From: a virus
Length of the DNA: 27,816 nucleotides
Direction: 5' to 3' (one strand)
IMG/VR virus record: IMGVR_UViG_3300022074_000292
Coordinates: 1-27,816 of that record
Shown here: piece by piece, positions 1 through 9,199 of the stretch
How the letters are laid out: every line of letters begins with the position of its first letter
Numbering within the stretch: the first letter of the stretch is position 1
Notes under the pieces: model-generated
The model's database searches: none
Seen by the model: only the letters and a program-made list of their open reading frames with translations
What the model was told of the DNA's origin: nothing
Made by a program: the position numbers and the translations under genes

Positions 1-1356
1 ACTGGTAATGGTGGATCTGGAGTTGATGGAGTGTATCAAATAAATGTAGGACTTGATACCTCCGTTGGTGGTGTTGGATGGGGTGCAGGTGGATATGGTG
101 GTGTTAATTCAGATCTTTCAACATTTGGTTGGGGATTGGCTGCATCTACTGGAACAACTGCTGAAATAAGAGTATGGACACATGATAATTTTGGTGAGGA
201 TTTATTAATAAACCCAAGAGATGGTGCTATTTTTTATTGGGATAAATCTGATGGTTTAGGCAGTAGAGCAGTGTTGCTATCAAGTGAAAGTGGAGCATCA
301 GATGTTCCGACCATCGCAAAACAAATTATGGTTTCAGATATAGACAGACATATTATAGCATTTGGAGCGAACACATTAGGAACTACTACACAAGATCCGT
401 TACTAATACGATTTGGATCACAAGAATCTCTAATAGATTTTACACCAACAGCTACAAATACTGCTGGTGATTTAAGGTTAAGTAGTGGTTCTACTTTTGT
501 GCAAGCTGTTGAAACAAGACAACAAATTCTCATTTTTACTGACAGAAGTCTTTTTAGCATGAAATTTATTGGACCTCCGTTTACTTTCGGTTTGCAAGAG
601 TTATCTAAAAGCATAACCATTATTAGTCCAAAATCGGCTGTGGCAGTTGAAGACTCTGTATTTTGGATGGGTATAGATACTTTTTACATTTATACTGGAG
701 GTCAAACTACACAATTACCATGCACAGTAAGAGATAAGATTTTTCTTGATTTTAATACAGCACAATCAGACAAGGTTTTTGGAGCAGTAAATACACAATG
801 GACAGAGGTTTGGTGGTTTTATCCATCTGCAAGTTCAGATGAAAATGATAAGTATGTAATTTATAATTATGCCAACAAAACTTGGTACTACGGAACTTTA
901 ACAAGAACTGCATGGCATGACCGAGGTATTAGAAGATTCCCAATAGCAGCAGGATCATCACACCTTTTTGAGCATGAAAATGGTAATGATGATGATGGAT
1001 CTGCAATGACAGCATCCGTTGAATCTAGTCAACTAGATATTGGAGATGGCTATCAATTTAATTTTATAAGGCAACTAATTCCAGATGTTAGCTTCAACGG
1101 ATCAACAAGTAACACTGGCAATCCTAATGTTACTTTTACATTGCAAGCAAGAAATGGACCTGGTAGTACATATGATACAAATTCTAGTGGGATTGCAACA
1201 CGAACTGCAACAACTCCAGTTGAACAATTTACAGATCGTGTTGATTTAAGGTTACGAGGCAGATCGTTTAACATAAAACTTGAATCAACAGATCAGGGTG
1301 TATCATGGAGATTAGGCACACCAAGAGTTGATATTAGACCAGATGGAAGACAATAA
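1..1356 (+). CDS. Phage tail/stabilisation-like structural protein (5' truncated)
   Basis: The reading frame is open from the first base, so the true start lies outside the window; the GTG at 31 is only an internal codon. At least 451 residues are present. The N-terminal visible part is Gly/Trp-rich (GWGAGGYGG), followed by a long beta-rich body with repeated aromatic patches (PTIAKQIMVSDIDRHIIAF, VFWMGIDTFYIYTGG). From memory this resembles the family related to P22 gp10-type packaged-DNA stabilisation or tail-nozzle proteins of short-tailed phages, which close the portal channel. That assignment is inference from sequence style and from the following ejection-type genes; a structure-based search would settle it. 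The stop overlaps the next start (TAATG), showing translational coupling. A generic tail protein is the main alternative. Confidence 0.75.
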   Translation, partial: TGNGGSGVDGVYQINVGLDTSVGGVGWGAGGYGGVNSDLSTFGWGLAASTGTTAEIRVWTHDNFGEDLLINPRDGAIFYWDKSDGLGSRAVLLSSESGASDVPTIAKQIMVSDIDRHIIAFGANTLGTTTQDPLLIRFGSQESLIDFTPTATNTAGDLRLSSGSTFVQAVETRQQILIFTDRSLFSMKFIGPPFTFGLQELSKSITIISPKSAVAVEDSVFWMGIDTFYIYTGGQTTQLPCTVRDKIFLDFNTAQSDKVFGAVNTQWTEVWWFYPSASSDENDKYVIYNYANKTWYYGTLTRTAWHDRGIRRFPIAAGSSHLFEHENGNDDDGSAMTASVESSQLDIGDGYQFNFIRQLIPDVSFNGSTSNTGNPNVTFTLQARNGPGSTYDTNSSGIATRTATTPVEQFTDRVDLRLRGRSFNIKLESTDQGVSWRLGTPRVDIRPDGRQ

Positions 1357-1736
1357 TGTTAATTACTACTATACCTCAATATATACAAAATATTACAAAT
1401 GCTAAAGCCGACTTAACAGCAAATACGGCTACAACTTTATACACAGCTCCGAGTGGTGCAGATTTTAATGCAACTGTTATTTCATCTATTTTAGTTTCAG
1501 AAGATTCTGGTAATGCAGATACAATAACTGTAACCATAACAAATGGCAGTGATGTATTTAGTTTATTTAAAGTAAAAGCAGTGGCTGCAAACACAACTAT
1601 TGAACTACTGACAAGGGATCTTGTTTTACAAGGTGGAGAAATATTAAAAGTAACGGCAGCAACAGCAAATAGACTTCACGTTGTTGCAAGTGTCCAAGAA
1701 TTTGCACAGAATAGAAATACGACAAGTGGTATATAG
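1356..1736 (+). CDS. Small predicted virion protein
   Basis: Encodes 126 residues, starting on the A of the preceding stop codon (TAATG). The sequence is rich in Thr, Ala and Val and alternates polar and aliphatic residues (VISSILVSEDSGNADTITVTITNGSDVFSLF), as expected for an all-beta protein such as a small head-decoration, tail or fibre-base component. No signal peptide, membrane segment or catalytic motif is visible. Its position between the tail/stabilisation-like gene and the glycine-rich protein argues for a particle component made late in infection. I do not recognise a named family; the structural role rests on context. Confidence 0.7.
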   Translation: MLITTIPQYIQNITNAKADLTANTATTLYTAPSGADFNATVISSILVSEDSGNADTITVTITNGSDVFSLFKVKAVAANTTIELLTRDLVLQGGEILKVTAATANRLHVVASVQEFAQNRNTTSGI

Positions 1737-1768
1737 ACAGTAAAACATTATTAAGGTAAGATGAAGCC

Positions 1769-2572
1769 ATGAGTTTAGGTAAGTTATTAAAACAAATAGC
1801 TCCCATAGCAATAAGTGCTTTTGCAGGACCTGCTTTAGGAGCTTCTTTTGGAGCCAGCAGCCCTTTTTTAAGTAGAGCTGTAACAGGAGCTTTAACATCA
1901 AAGCTTATGGGTGGTAAAACTAAGGATGCACTAAGGAATGCTTTAATTTCAGGTGTTACTGGTTCTGTGTTTGATCAGTTTGGTGGTGGTGAACAGGCTG
2001 TTCCTACTGGTGGAGAGGGAACAATTGTTCGTAGTGGAGCTGGAAAACCTCCTCCTCCAAACCCTGATCTTGCAAATAAAATGGGTATAAGTAATGTGCC
2101 AACAGAACAAGCATCAAAACAAATAGCAGAAACATTTAAGCCAAGAACATTTAGTGCTGAACTTTTGAAATCTGCTGGTGTAGGTGGAGATAATCTTTTT
2201 TCTAGATTGCTCAATACACCATTAGGTGAGGGTTTAACAGCAGGTTTAATCGCACAATTGCTATCTGGTGGTGATGAAGATGAGGACACAAGAACATCTT
2301 TTGAAAGAAGACCTTTTGGTACAGGAGGTCCTGGTGGTAAGCTAGGTGGAATAACATTTGCTAGAGAAGGTGGAGAAATGGGTTTTCCAAGACGTAATGG
2401 TGGTATAGATCCATCAGAAGGCTCTGGCACAAAAGATGATGTGCCTGCTATGTTGATGGCAGGTGAATTTGTGTTGACAAAAGACGCAGTTAAAGGTTTA
2501 GGTGATGGTAATCAAAGAAAAGGTATACAAAGAGCCTATAATATGATGGATAACTTGGAAGCGAGGGCATAA
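1769..2572 (+). CDS. Glycine-rich virion protein
   Basis: Encodes 267 residues. The N-terminal third is hydrophobic and small-residue rich (IAISAFAGPALGASFG), compatible with membrane contact during DNA ejection. The middle is Gly/Pro-rich and probably flexible. The C-terminal segment carries DDVPAMLMAGEFVLTKDAV, a DDVPA...PGEFV-like motif found repeatedly in phage virion and tail-associated proteins. The gene follows a 32-base gap with an AAGGT sequence before the ATG, and its stop overlaps the next start (TAATG). Function beyond virion component is unknown. Its place directly ahead of three long ejection-type proteins suggests it belongs to the same internal or tail-proximal assembly. Confidence 0.7.
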   Translation: MSLGKLLKQIAPIAISAFAGPALGASFGASSPFLSRAVTGALTSKLMGGKTKDALRNALISGVTGSVFDQFGGGEQAVPTGGEGTIVRSGAGKPPPPNPDLANKMGISNVPTEQASKQIAETFKPRTFSAELLKSAGVGGDNLFSRLLNTPLGEGLTAGLIAQLLSGGDEDEDTRTSFERRPFGTGGPGGKLGGITFAREGGEMGFPRRNGGIDPSEGSGTKDDVPAMLMAGEFVLTKDAVKGLGDGNQRKGIQRAYNMMDNLEARA

Positions 2573-3570
2573 TGGCTGTTCAAACTGTAGAAAACATACA
2601 AAGATTACCTCCATTCTTAGAAGGTTTGCAAAAAAGATTGTTGCAAACTGGATTTGGTGAATTTGATGGTGAAGACCAAACCACGCCAGGTTTACTAGAC
2701 AGCCCACTAAACCTTCCACAATTTCAAATTGCAGGCATGGATCCTTTAAGAAGTCGTGCAGTATCATTGGGTGAAAATTTAGTAGGATCGTTTAAACCTT
2801 TTATTCAGGGAGCAAGGGATCAAACTTTAGCTGGTCAACAAGCACTGACATCAGGGTTGCAATTTTTACAACCAGGTCAAGGTAAAGGCTTTACCGATTC
2901 ATTGGTAGATCAGACGACTGCTAATATTTCTAAATTTCAAAATCCATTTCAACAACAAGTTATTGATGCTTCTATGAGAGAGCTTGATCGACAAGCAGAT
3001 ATGCAAAGAGCAGGTGCTAGAGCGCAAGCTATACAATCTGGTGCATTCGGTGGATCAAGAGAAGGTATTAGACAAGCCGAAGCTGATAGAGGTTTACAAC
3101 AAGTTAAAGCTGATACTTTGTCAAGATTATTAGCATCAGGCTTTGGGACAGCATTGCAAGCGTCACAAGGAGCTGCTGGAGCTGGTTTAAAATCAGCTCT
3201 AGATGCAGGAAGACTATCTGGTGGACTTGGACAGGCTTTTGGCACTCTAGCAGGCACTACGGGTGATGTAGGACGTTTACAGCAGGCACTAGGTCAAGCA
3301 GATATATCACAATTAACACAATTAGGTGCTTTGAGGCAGGGACAGTCTCAAGCAGAACTAGATGCAACACGTCAAAATTTAATGCAACAAGCACAAGAAC
3401 CATTCACAAGGTTACAATTAGGACAAAACTTACTGCAAGGTATGCCGAGTGCTTCTATACCTTCGACATTCCAGCAGGCAACATCACCTGGTGCAAATCC
3501 ATTCTTACAGGGTATTGGTGCATATACAACATTGTCACAAATTGCACCTTTTGGTGGTAATTCTAAGTAG
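2572..3570 (+). CDS. Predicted internal virion / DNA-ejection protein
   Basis: Encodes 332 residues that are strikingly rich in Gln, Ala and Gly. The region from about residue 130 to 260 (MRELDRQADMQRAGARAQAI, SGAFGGSREGIRQAEADRG) reads as long amphipathic helices with a flexible centre. Such Q/A-rich helical proteins are typical of the ejection (internal core) proteins of short-tailed phages, released through the tail to help DNA cross the envelope. No enzyme motif was seen. The gene is translationally coupled to the previous one by TAATG and followed after nine bases by another long helical protein. The ejection role is inferred from composition and gene order. Confidence 0.7.
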   Translation: MAVQTVENIQRLPPFLEGLQKRLLQTGFGEFDGEDQTTPGLLDSPLNLPQFQIAGMDPLRSRAVSLGENLVGSFKPFIQGARDQTLAGQQALTSGLQFLQPGQGKGFTDSLVDQTTANISKFQNPFQQQVIDASMRELDRQADMQRAGARAQAIQSGAFGGSREGIRQAEADRGLQQVKADTLSRLLASGFGTALQASQGAAGAGLKSALDAGRLSGGLGQAFGTLAGTTGDVGRLQQALGQADISQLTQLGALRQGQSQAELDATRQNLMQQAQEPFTRLQLGQNLLQGMPSASIPSTFQQATSPGANPFLQGIGAYTTLSQIAPFGGNSK

Positions 3571-3579
3571 GATACAAGC

Positions 3580-5361
3580 ATGGCAAAGCAACCAACATTA
3601 AGTTCTAATTTATTTAATTTAGGAATTGGCTCTAACAATCAACAAGGTTTAATAGGTAGTGATTTATCAAACATAGGAATTTTACCTCTACAAGATCAAT
3701 TAGCAAAAGAGATTGAAAAAAAACAAGAATTTAGAAAAAATGTAGCTGGACAATTAGATACAGATAAAAAAATTCCTTTAGGACCTATTACTTTTGCTGA
3801 TGATTTAGAAAACTTTATAAAGCAAGAGGCACAAAACAAAAAAGTAGATCAATCGAATCAAGGACTTGATGTAGACACTGATGTAAAAAAAGACATTAAA
3901 CTTTTTCCTGTTGATCCTAAAGCTGGTGTTGATATGTCACCTACAAGTCAAGGTGTGGGTAGAATAGATGAAAAAATGGAACTTGGAGCCATGTCTGATG
4001 CAGACATAGACTATACTGATGTAGGTGAGCCAGGTTCCTTAGAGCCAGAGCCAGAAGAAAAGACAACATTAGCTAAAGAACAGCAAGCATTACAAGATTT
4101 GTTTAAAGACACCATGAAAGAAACTATGGATTTATACGGAGATGCTGAAAAAGATGCTAAAGTAAAGACTATAGAAGAATATAAAGATGATTTTCAAAAA
4201 GCAACAGGTATTGATATATCAGGAGAGCCTGATAATAAAAATGCTTTGATGGCTTTAGGCTTTAGACTCATGGCAAACAGAGCTGGTAAAGATTTTGATT
4301 TATCGAATATTTTACAAGAAACTGGTAAAATAGGACTAGAGTCATTGCCAGATTTTGAAAAAGCAAAAGACAAAGCAAAAGCTGGTCAATTAGCTTCTGG
4401 TAAATTTGCATTAGGACAGAAGTTGGCTGACACAAAAGCATTAACAGCTCTTAATAAAGAGAAAAGATTAGCTCTGTTAGGTCTTGGAAAAGAATTTAGA
4501 TCATTGGCTGAAAAGAGAAGAGCAGAAGCAGCCAAACACCTTAATTCTGTAGAATTAAAAGAATTAGAGTTTACTGCAAAAAGGTTAGAAGCATATCGTA
4601 AGGGACAAGCAAAGTTATCTGAAATAACTAAAAATCAAGGTTTTGCACCTATTGATGGGCAACCTGGCTTAAAAGTTCAAAAAGCTTTAAGAAAAGATGC
4701 AAGTGTAGGCAACCCTCTTGTTTACACACAAGCAGGTGATGATATTAGAAGATTTAAAGATTCTTACGGAAACATAACAAGAGCAAGAAATACTTTATCT
4801 AGCATAGGTGGATTAGTTAAAGATTTAGGAGATCAAACTGGATCTCCTTTAGCTGATCAAGTTTTAGAAAAAGTACAAAATCTTGGTGTAGCTATAGGAT
4901 TAGATCCCAAAAAATTATTTCCTAAACTTGTAACAATTGGCAAAGATGGTAAAGCAAAGCTTGTAGAAGGTGTTGGAAGAAAAGACATGATAGAAGTTCT
5001 TAATAGAACTTTAATAAACGAATATAAAAAGTTTTTAACACAAGAAACTGGTAATGGTATATCAAACCAAGACGTAGATAGACTAGAAAAAGCTTTAGGT
5101 AAAATAGATTTGTTTGGAAATCCACAATTAGCATTACAAAGAATAAACGAAATTGATCAGATATTTGCTAAAACACAAGATCAAATAACCAATACATTAA
5201 CAGGTTTCAAAGATAGAAATAGTTATTTAACTGACGATCAATTCAATAGAGCGCAAAAAGAACTTAAAGCAGGGACTGTTGAGCAGTTTGGTAATTCAGG
5301 ACCTAAGTTTAATGTATCTACTGCTGATGATGGAACACTTACTTATACATTGGTTAAATAA
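3580..5361 (+). CDS. Long helical virion protein, ejection-type
   Basis: Encodes 593 residues, mostly charged and helical. About residues 150-190 are acidic (EPEPEEKTTLAKEQQALQ), and about 260-350 are strongly Lys/Glu/Ala-rich (FEKAKDKAKAGQ, LAEKRRAEAAKHL), likely coiled coil. No membrane segment and no lysozyme or transglycosylase motif was seen. The final codon overlaps the ATG of the next gene (TAATG). It sits between the Q/A-rich protein and the very large protein, matching the set of several successive internal-core or ejection proteins in podovirus genomes. The function is inferred from context only. Confidence 0.7.
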   Translation: MAKQPTLSSNLFNLGIGSNNQQGLIGSDLSNIGILPLQDQLAKEIEKKQEFRKNVAGQLDTDKKIPLGPITFADDLENFIKQEAQNKKVDQSNQGLDVDTDVKKDIKLFPVDPKAGVDMSPTSQGVGRIDEKMELGAMSDADIDYTDVGEPGSLEPEPEEKTTLAKEQQALQDLFKDTMKETMDLYGDAEKDAKVKTIEEYKDDFQKATGIDISGEPDNKNALMALGFRLMANRAGKDFDLSNILQETGKIGLESLPDFEKAKDKAKAGQLASGKFALGQKLADTKALTALNKEKRLALLGLGKEFRSLAEKRRAEAAKHLNSVELKELEFTAKRLEAYRKGQAKLSEITKNQGFAPIDGQPGLKVQKALRKDASVGNPLVYTQAGDDIRRFKDSYGNITRARNTLSSIGGLVKDLGDQTGSPLADQVLEKVQNLGVAIGLDPKKLFPKLVTIGKDGKAKLVEGVGRKDMIEVLNRTLINEYKKFLTQETGNGISNQDVDRLEKALGKIDLFGNPQLALQRINEIDQIFAKTQDQITNTLTGFKDRNSYLTDDQFNRAQKELKAGTVEQFGNSGPKFNVSTADDGTLTYTLVK

Positions 5362-8300
5362 TGGCAACAGTAAAAATAAATTTACCAAATGAAAGTTTTA
5401 ACTTCACCATAGAAGGTAATGAACCTACAGAAGAAGAACGATCTGCTATAAATCAAATAGTACAGCAAAAGATGGCTGAATCACAAAAAGCTGAAGAAGT
5501 TGCAGCACAAACAAGTGAGCCATCACCAGAAAAAAACAAACAATTGTTCGATGTTGAAACAGGAATTAAGAACAACGCACTTAGATCTGCACTTGGTGTG
5601 GCTGAAACAAAAGAAGAAGAAGAAGCCATATTAAGAAAGTTTGATCTTACAGATGATGATTTTACCAGAGACAACAGAGGTCGACTAGCTCTAACTCCAA
5701 CAGGAGCCTCAAAGTTTGGTCAAGAGACAGATAAAAATGTTCTTATAGATGAAGAAGGTTTTAGTCGTTATGATTTTTCTGATTTGTCTGGGATAGCACC
5801 AGAACTCATAGCTGGTATTGGTGGAGCTATTGCTGGTCAAATACTAGTTCCAATACCTATTTTTGGAGCAGCTTTAGGTGCAGGTGTAGGAGCCGCCACA
5901 GGTCAAGGTATTGAAGAAGGTGTTGAGGCTTTAGCTGGTGTTTCCAAACAATCTGGAGAAGAAATAGCAGCAGATTTAGGTAGAGAATTTGCTTATGGTT
6001 TTATTGGTGAAGGTATTCTTGGTGGTGCATTTGCTGCTTTTAGAGCTTTACGAAGAGGAGTTACACCTGGTAAAGGACTTACTTCTAAGGAAGCAAGCAC
6101 AGCAGGACAATCTATATCCGAGCCAATTGATGAAGCTGGTAATGCAATTAAACCAAAAGAATTTGCAAACCTTTCTGCTGATGAACAGATTGCTGCTACA
6201 AGTCGTGTTGTCACTAAGGCAGATGGAACAGTTGTTCGTGGTGGATTTGGTGTAAGACCAACTTTATCAGCAATAAAAGCACCATCTCTTGTAGCTAGAA
6301 TACAAGCTATTGGTGAAAAAATATTTAAAACATCAGATCGTTTAAAAAATAACAATGATCAAATTAAACAATTATTAGATTCATACAAACAAAAGTATGG
6401 AGTTACGGATGATGTCATTGATGCAGATGTAGGACAAATACTTAAAGATGGCATGGTAGAAAACAACACCAGACTTCTTAATGTAGAAGAGCAATTAACA
6501 AATTCTGTTGTCAAACATTTAGAAGATTCTGTAAATACTTTTAAACAAGCTGGAGTTAGAAACTCTAATGTAGAAGATGATTTATTTGAAATTATTAGAG
6601 ACGCATCTATAAATTTTGACACTATGATTTCAGGTAAATTTCGTGCAGTTGATAAAGTATTAAGAAACTCAAGTCTAGGTGGTGATGCTGTTATTACTAC
6701 ATCAAGATTTAAAGATGATATAGCGAGACTAAAAAAAGATTTTGCACCTGCAATAGCTGGTGGCACAGATGATGGTAAGGCAATAGGTCAAATTATAAGT
6801 GCTTTTGAAAGTGTAGGAGGTTCTACATTTACAAAACCTGCTTCATTTAATCAACTTTACAATCTTAGAAAAGCAATAAGTGACATAAGAATGAAATTAC
6901 CTGCCAATGCGAAAACAGTTCGTGGAGAACTTGTAACAAAAGATGGTGATGGATTGCTTGATAAAATAGATGGTATTTTCAAAGAAATAGGTGATGAAAA
7001 TAGCACTATATTTAGAGAGATGACACAGAGGTCATCAAATTCTCCTGCTGAAATGAAAAAATTCATTAACGCTGGTAAGGCAATAAAAAAAGCACAAACT
7101 CAATTTTTCTTAGGCAAGAAGATTATAGAAGATTTAAATGCTTCTAAAACTATCAAAAATTTAGAAAAATACAAATCACAACCTGGTGATATAGTTGATG
7201 ATGTCCCACAAAATATAGATATATATCAAAATATTGTTAAGAACGACAATCCAAACTTTATACAACAAGCTAGAAAATTTATTACAGAATATGGTGGTCG
7301 AGTTGAGGGTGGCAGAGTAATTGAAGGCACTGGCGCACAATTGGCTGACGAATTTGTTGCACGAGCCGCTAACCATACTTTGGAATCTGCTTTAGAAAAA
7401 TCAGGTATTAGAAATTTTACAAATATTAAAAACTTTAATTCTGAAAAATTTGCACAATCAATTAAAGGTTTAGGAACTACTGCAAAAGAATTGTTCGGAG
7501 AACAAACAGATCAAATACTTAAATTAGCAGATGAGATAGGGTCTGTTAAGATTACGGGATTAGAATCAAATCAAGTTCTTAGACAATTTAGAAATATAAG
7601 AGGTGACACACGATCTAATGCCTTACTTGTTAGAAAGTTAGAAGCATTATCAAACACACAAAAAAGATTAGCCGCTAACCAAAAGAACGTAATACTTAGA
7701 AAATTAGCAGATGACACAGGTGACTTAGATCCAGTTGAAGCGGCTCGTTTCCTTGTGCAAAAGACCACCAAAAACTCACAGATTAAGCCAATCATGGAGT
7801 ATTTTGAAAAACAAGGTGCAGGTGGTGAGCAGGCTATTAATAAAATTAGAAGTTACTACATAAATAGTATGATAGATGATTTTGGTGAGTCTATTATGAC
7901 TGATGGCAAATCTTTAAATGCCTTTGCTGACAGACTACTAGCCGCCTCAAAAGACAATAAATTGGTGACAGTGTTCGGCAAGCAAGTCGGTAACAATATG
8001 AAAAACTTTGGTAAAATACTTAAGTTTAATGCAAGAACGGCTGAAGGTGGTGATCTTGTTGCCGCTAACATAGCTGCTTCACCATTTCAAAATGTAGGAA
8101 AGATTGTTAAGTTTAGTATTTTAGGTAACAGACTTTTATCAAATGGCTATTATGACGATATACTTAAACAATATAATGGTGTTGTTCGTAACGTAGATTT
8201 AAGTACAAGAGAAAGAGCAAAGTTAACAGGATCAATTATAGGTAAGGGTTTAAGTATAGGCACAGGACAGACAATACAAACTGCTGTTGATGAAGCAGAA

Positions 8301-8564
8301 AATCAAACAAAATCATTTCTTGAGAGTCAAGGTCTAAATGTAGAGCTTCCTGACATAAAAGCTGAAGATTTAAAAAGAACTAATTTATCTACATTTTTAT
8401 CACCGACTAGACCTAATGTGCCGTTGAGTGAATTAAAAATACCAGAGCCAGTTTCGGGTTCTACATTAGGCAATATAGATGTAACTAATCCAGCCAATGC
8501 TTTTTCATTAGGACTAAATCCATCTGATATAGCAATAGCACAGAGAGCAAGAGGTAGACAGTGA
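5361..8564 (+). CDS. Very large internal virion protein with glycine-zipper segment
   Basis: At 1067 residues this is the largest gene in the window. The first 150 residues are charged. At about residues 145-200 there is a hydrophobic stretch dense in GxxxG spacing (AGIGGAIAGQILVPIPIF, AALGAGVGAATG), which could insert in a membrane. The remaining 850 residues are helical with many Lys, Asn and Ile and no recognisable enzyme signature. Size, composition and place at the end of the structural operon match the largest ejection protein of short-tailed phages, proposed to form a trans-envelope channel. A peptidoglycan-cleaving domain could be hidden but I see no motif for it. The stop overlaps the lysozyme GTG start by four bases. 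Confidence 0.7.
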   Translation: MATVKINLPNESFNFTIEGNEPTEEERSAINQIVQQKMAESQKAEEVAAQTSEPSPEKNKQLFDVETGIKNNALRSALGVAETKEEEEAILRKFDLTDDDFTRDNRGRLALTPTGASKFGQETDKNVLIDEEGFSRYDFSDLSGIAPELIAGIGGAIAGQILVPIPIFGAALGAGVGAATGQGIEEGVEALAGVSKQSGEEIAADLGREFAYGFIGEGILGGAFAAFRALRRGVTPGKGLTSKEASTAGQSISEPIDEAGNAIKPKEFANLSADEQIAATSRVVTKADGTVVRGGFGVRPTLSAIKAPSLVARIQAIGEKIFKTSDRLKNNNDQIKQLLDSYKQKYGVTDDVIDADVGQILKDGMVENNTRLLNVEEQLTNSVVKHLEDSVNTFKQAGVRNSNVEDDLFEIIRDASINFDTMISGKFRAVDKVLRNSSLGGDAVITTSRFKDDIARLKKDFAPAIAGGTDDGKAIGQIISAFESVGGSTFTKPASFNQLYNLRKAISDIRMKLPANAKTVRGELVTKDGDGLLDKIDGIFKEIGDENSTIFREMTQRSSNSPAEMKKFINAGKAIKKAQTQFFLGKKIIEDLNASKTIKNLEKYKSQPGDIVDDVPQNIDIYQNIVKNDNPNFIQQARKFITEYGGRVEGGRVIEGTGAQLADEFVARAANHTLESALEKSGIRNFTNIKNFNSEKFAQSIKGLGTTAKELFGEQTDQILKLADEIGSVKITGLESNQVLRQFRNIRGDTRSNALLVRKLEALSNTQKRLAANQKNVILRKLADDTGDLDPVEAARFLVQKTTKNSQIKPIMEYFEKQGAGGEQAINKIRSYYINSMIDDFGESIMTDGKSLNAFADRLLAASKDNKLVTVFGKQVGNNMKNFGKILKFNARTAEGGDLVAANIAASPFQNVGKIVKFSILGNRLLSNGYYDDILKQYNGVVRNVDLSTRERAKLTGSIIGKGLSIGTGQTIQTAVDEAENQTKSFLESQGLNVELPDIKAEDLKRTNLSTFLSPTRPNVPLSELKIPEPVSGSTLGNIDVTNPANAFSLGLNPSDIAIAQRARGRQ

Positions 8565-9010
8565 ACATAGAAGAGCTAAGAGAAACCCTTAAGGTAGACG
8601 AGGGAAATGTAAAATCCATATACCTCGATCACTTAAATTTACCTACCACGGGGATTGGTCACCTTATAACAGAGTGGGATGAAGAGTACAACAAACCAGT
8701 TGGAACACCAGTATCAGAAGAAAGAATTAATGAATTATTTGATAAAGACGTAAAAGTAACCATAGACGAGTGCGAACAATTATTCGATAACTTTCAAGAT
8801 CTGCCAGAAGAAGTAAAACAAATATGCGCCAATATGATGTTTAATATGGGCAGACCTCGTTTGAGTAAATTTTTGAAGTTTCGTGAAGCTATTAAAAATA
8901 AAAACTGGAAAGAATGTGCCGTCCAAATGGAAGATTCGAGATGGCACAAGCAGGTAACCAATCGCGCAAATAGGTTAATCTCTCGTATGAATGCTGTTGA
9001 TAGCACCTAA
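8561..9010 (+). CDS. T4-type lysozyme (endolysin, GH24)
   Basis: A 149-residue muramidase that cleaves the peptidoglycan glycan backbone for host lysis. The N terminus aligns by eye with T4 lysozyme: VDEG places catalytic Glu at residue 14, YLD places Asp at residue 23, and the TTGIGH motif supplies the threonine (residue 29 or 30) and structural His34. The C-terminal half keeps the family pattern (NMMFNMG, then SRWHKQVTNRANRLI). The start is GTG, overlapping the upstream stop (GTGA), so it is coupled to the structural operon. No signal peptide is visible, so a holin would be needed; none is recognised next to it. The last 36 bases overlap the convergent regulator gene. Confidence 0.93.
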   Translation: MNIEELRETLKVDEGNVKSIYLDHLNLPTTGIGHLITEWDEEYNKPVGTPVSEERINELFDKDVKVTIDECEQLFDNFQDLPEEVKQICANMMFNMGRPRLSKFLKFREAIKNKNWKECAVQMEDSRWHKQVTNRANRLISRMNAVDST

Positions 9011-9187
9011 TCCAAGACTAGTAACCTTAGTTTTATATTTACTATATTCTTCTTTATCAAACTCTTGATCAATCATAAGACTTAATTGTTGCCTAATGTT
9101 TCTTCTTTGATGCTCACATATCTTAACCAGTTTATCATAACTCTTACGATCTAAACCAACAGACTTGTATTTTGAAATATCTGTCAT
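8975..9187 (-). CDS. Ribbon-helix-helix-like DNA-binding regulator
   Basis: Encodes 70 residues and is the only convincing leftward gene. The start at 9187 is chosen because GGAGG (complement of 9195-9199) lies seven bases upstream; the in-frame ATG eight codons earlier lacks such a site. The sequence fits an Arc/MetJ-type ribbon-helix-helix: a short strand (YKSVGLD), helix 1 (RKSYDKLVKICEHQ), a turn, then helix 2 (NIRQQLSLMIDQEF). Such dimers bind tandem operator repeats. It has its own promoter (9218-9246), and three ACCCA repeats spaced ten bases apart overlap that promoter, suggesting autoregulation. It may be the phage's early/late switch, but that is inference. Its 3' end is antisense to the end of the lysozyme gene. 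Confidence 0.75.
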   Translation of the reverse strand: MTDISKYKSVGLDRKSYDKLVKICEHQRRNIRQQLSLMIDQEFDKEEYSKYKTKVTSLGLGAINSIHTRD

Positions 9188-9199
9188 TATACTACCTCC

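Noticed and set aside
1975-2430. 151-codon leftward Pro/Ser-rich frame
   Set aside because: Mirror of the Gly-rich coding sequence of the virion protein; no start signals.
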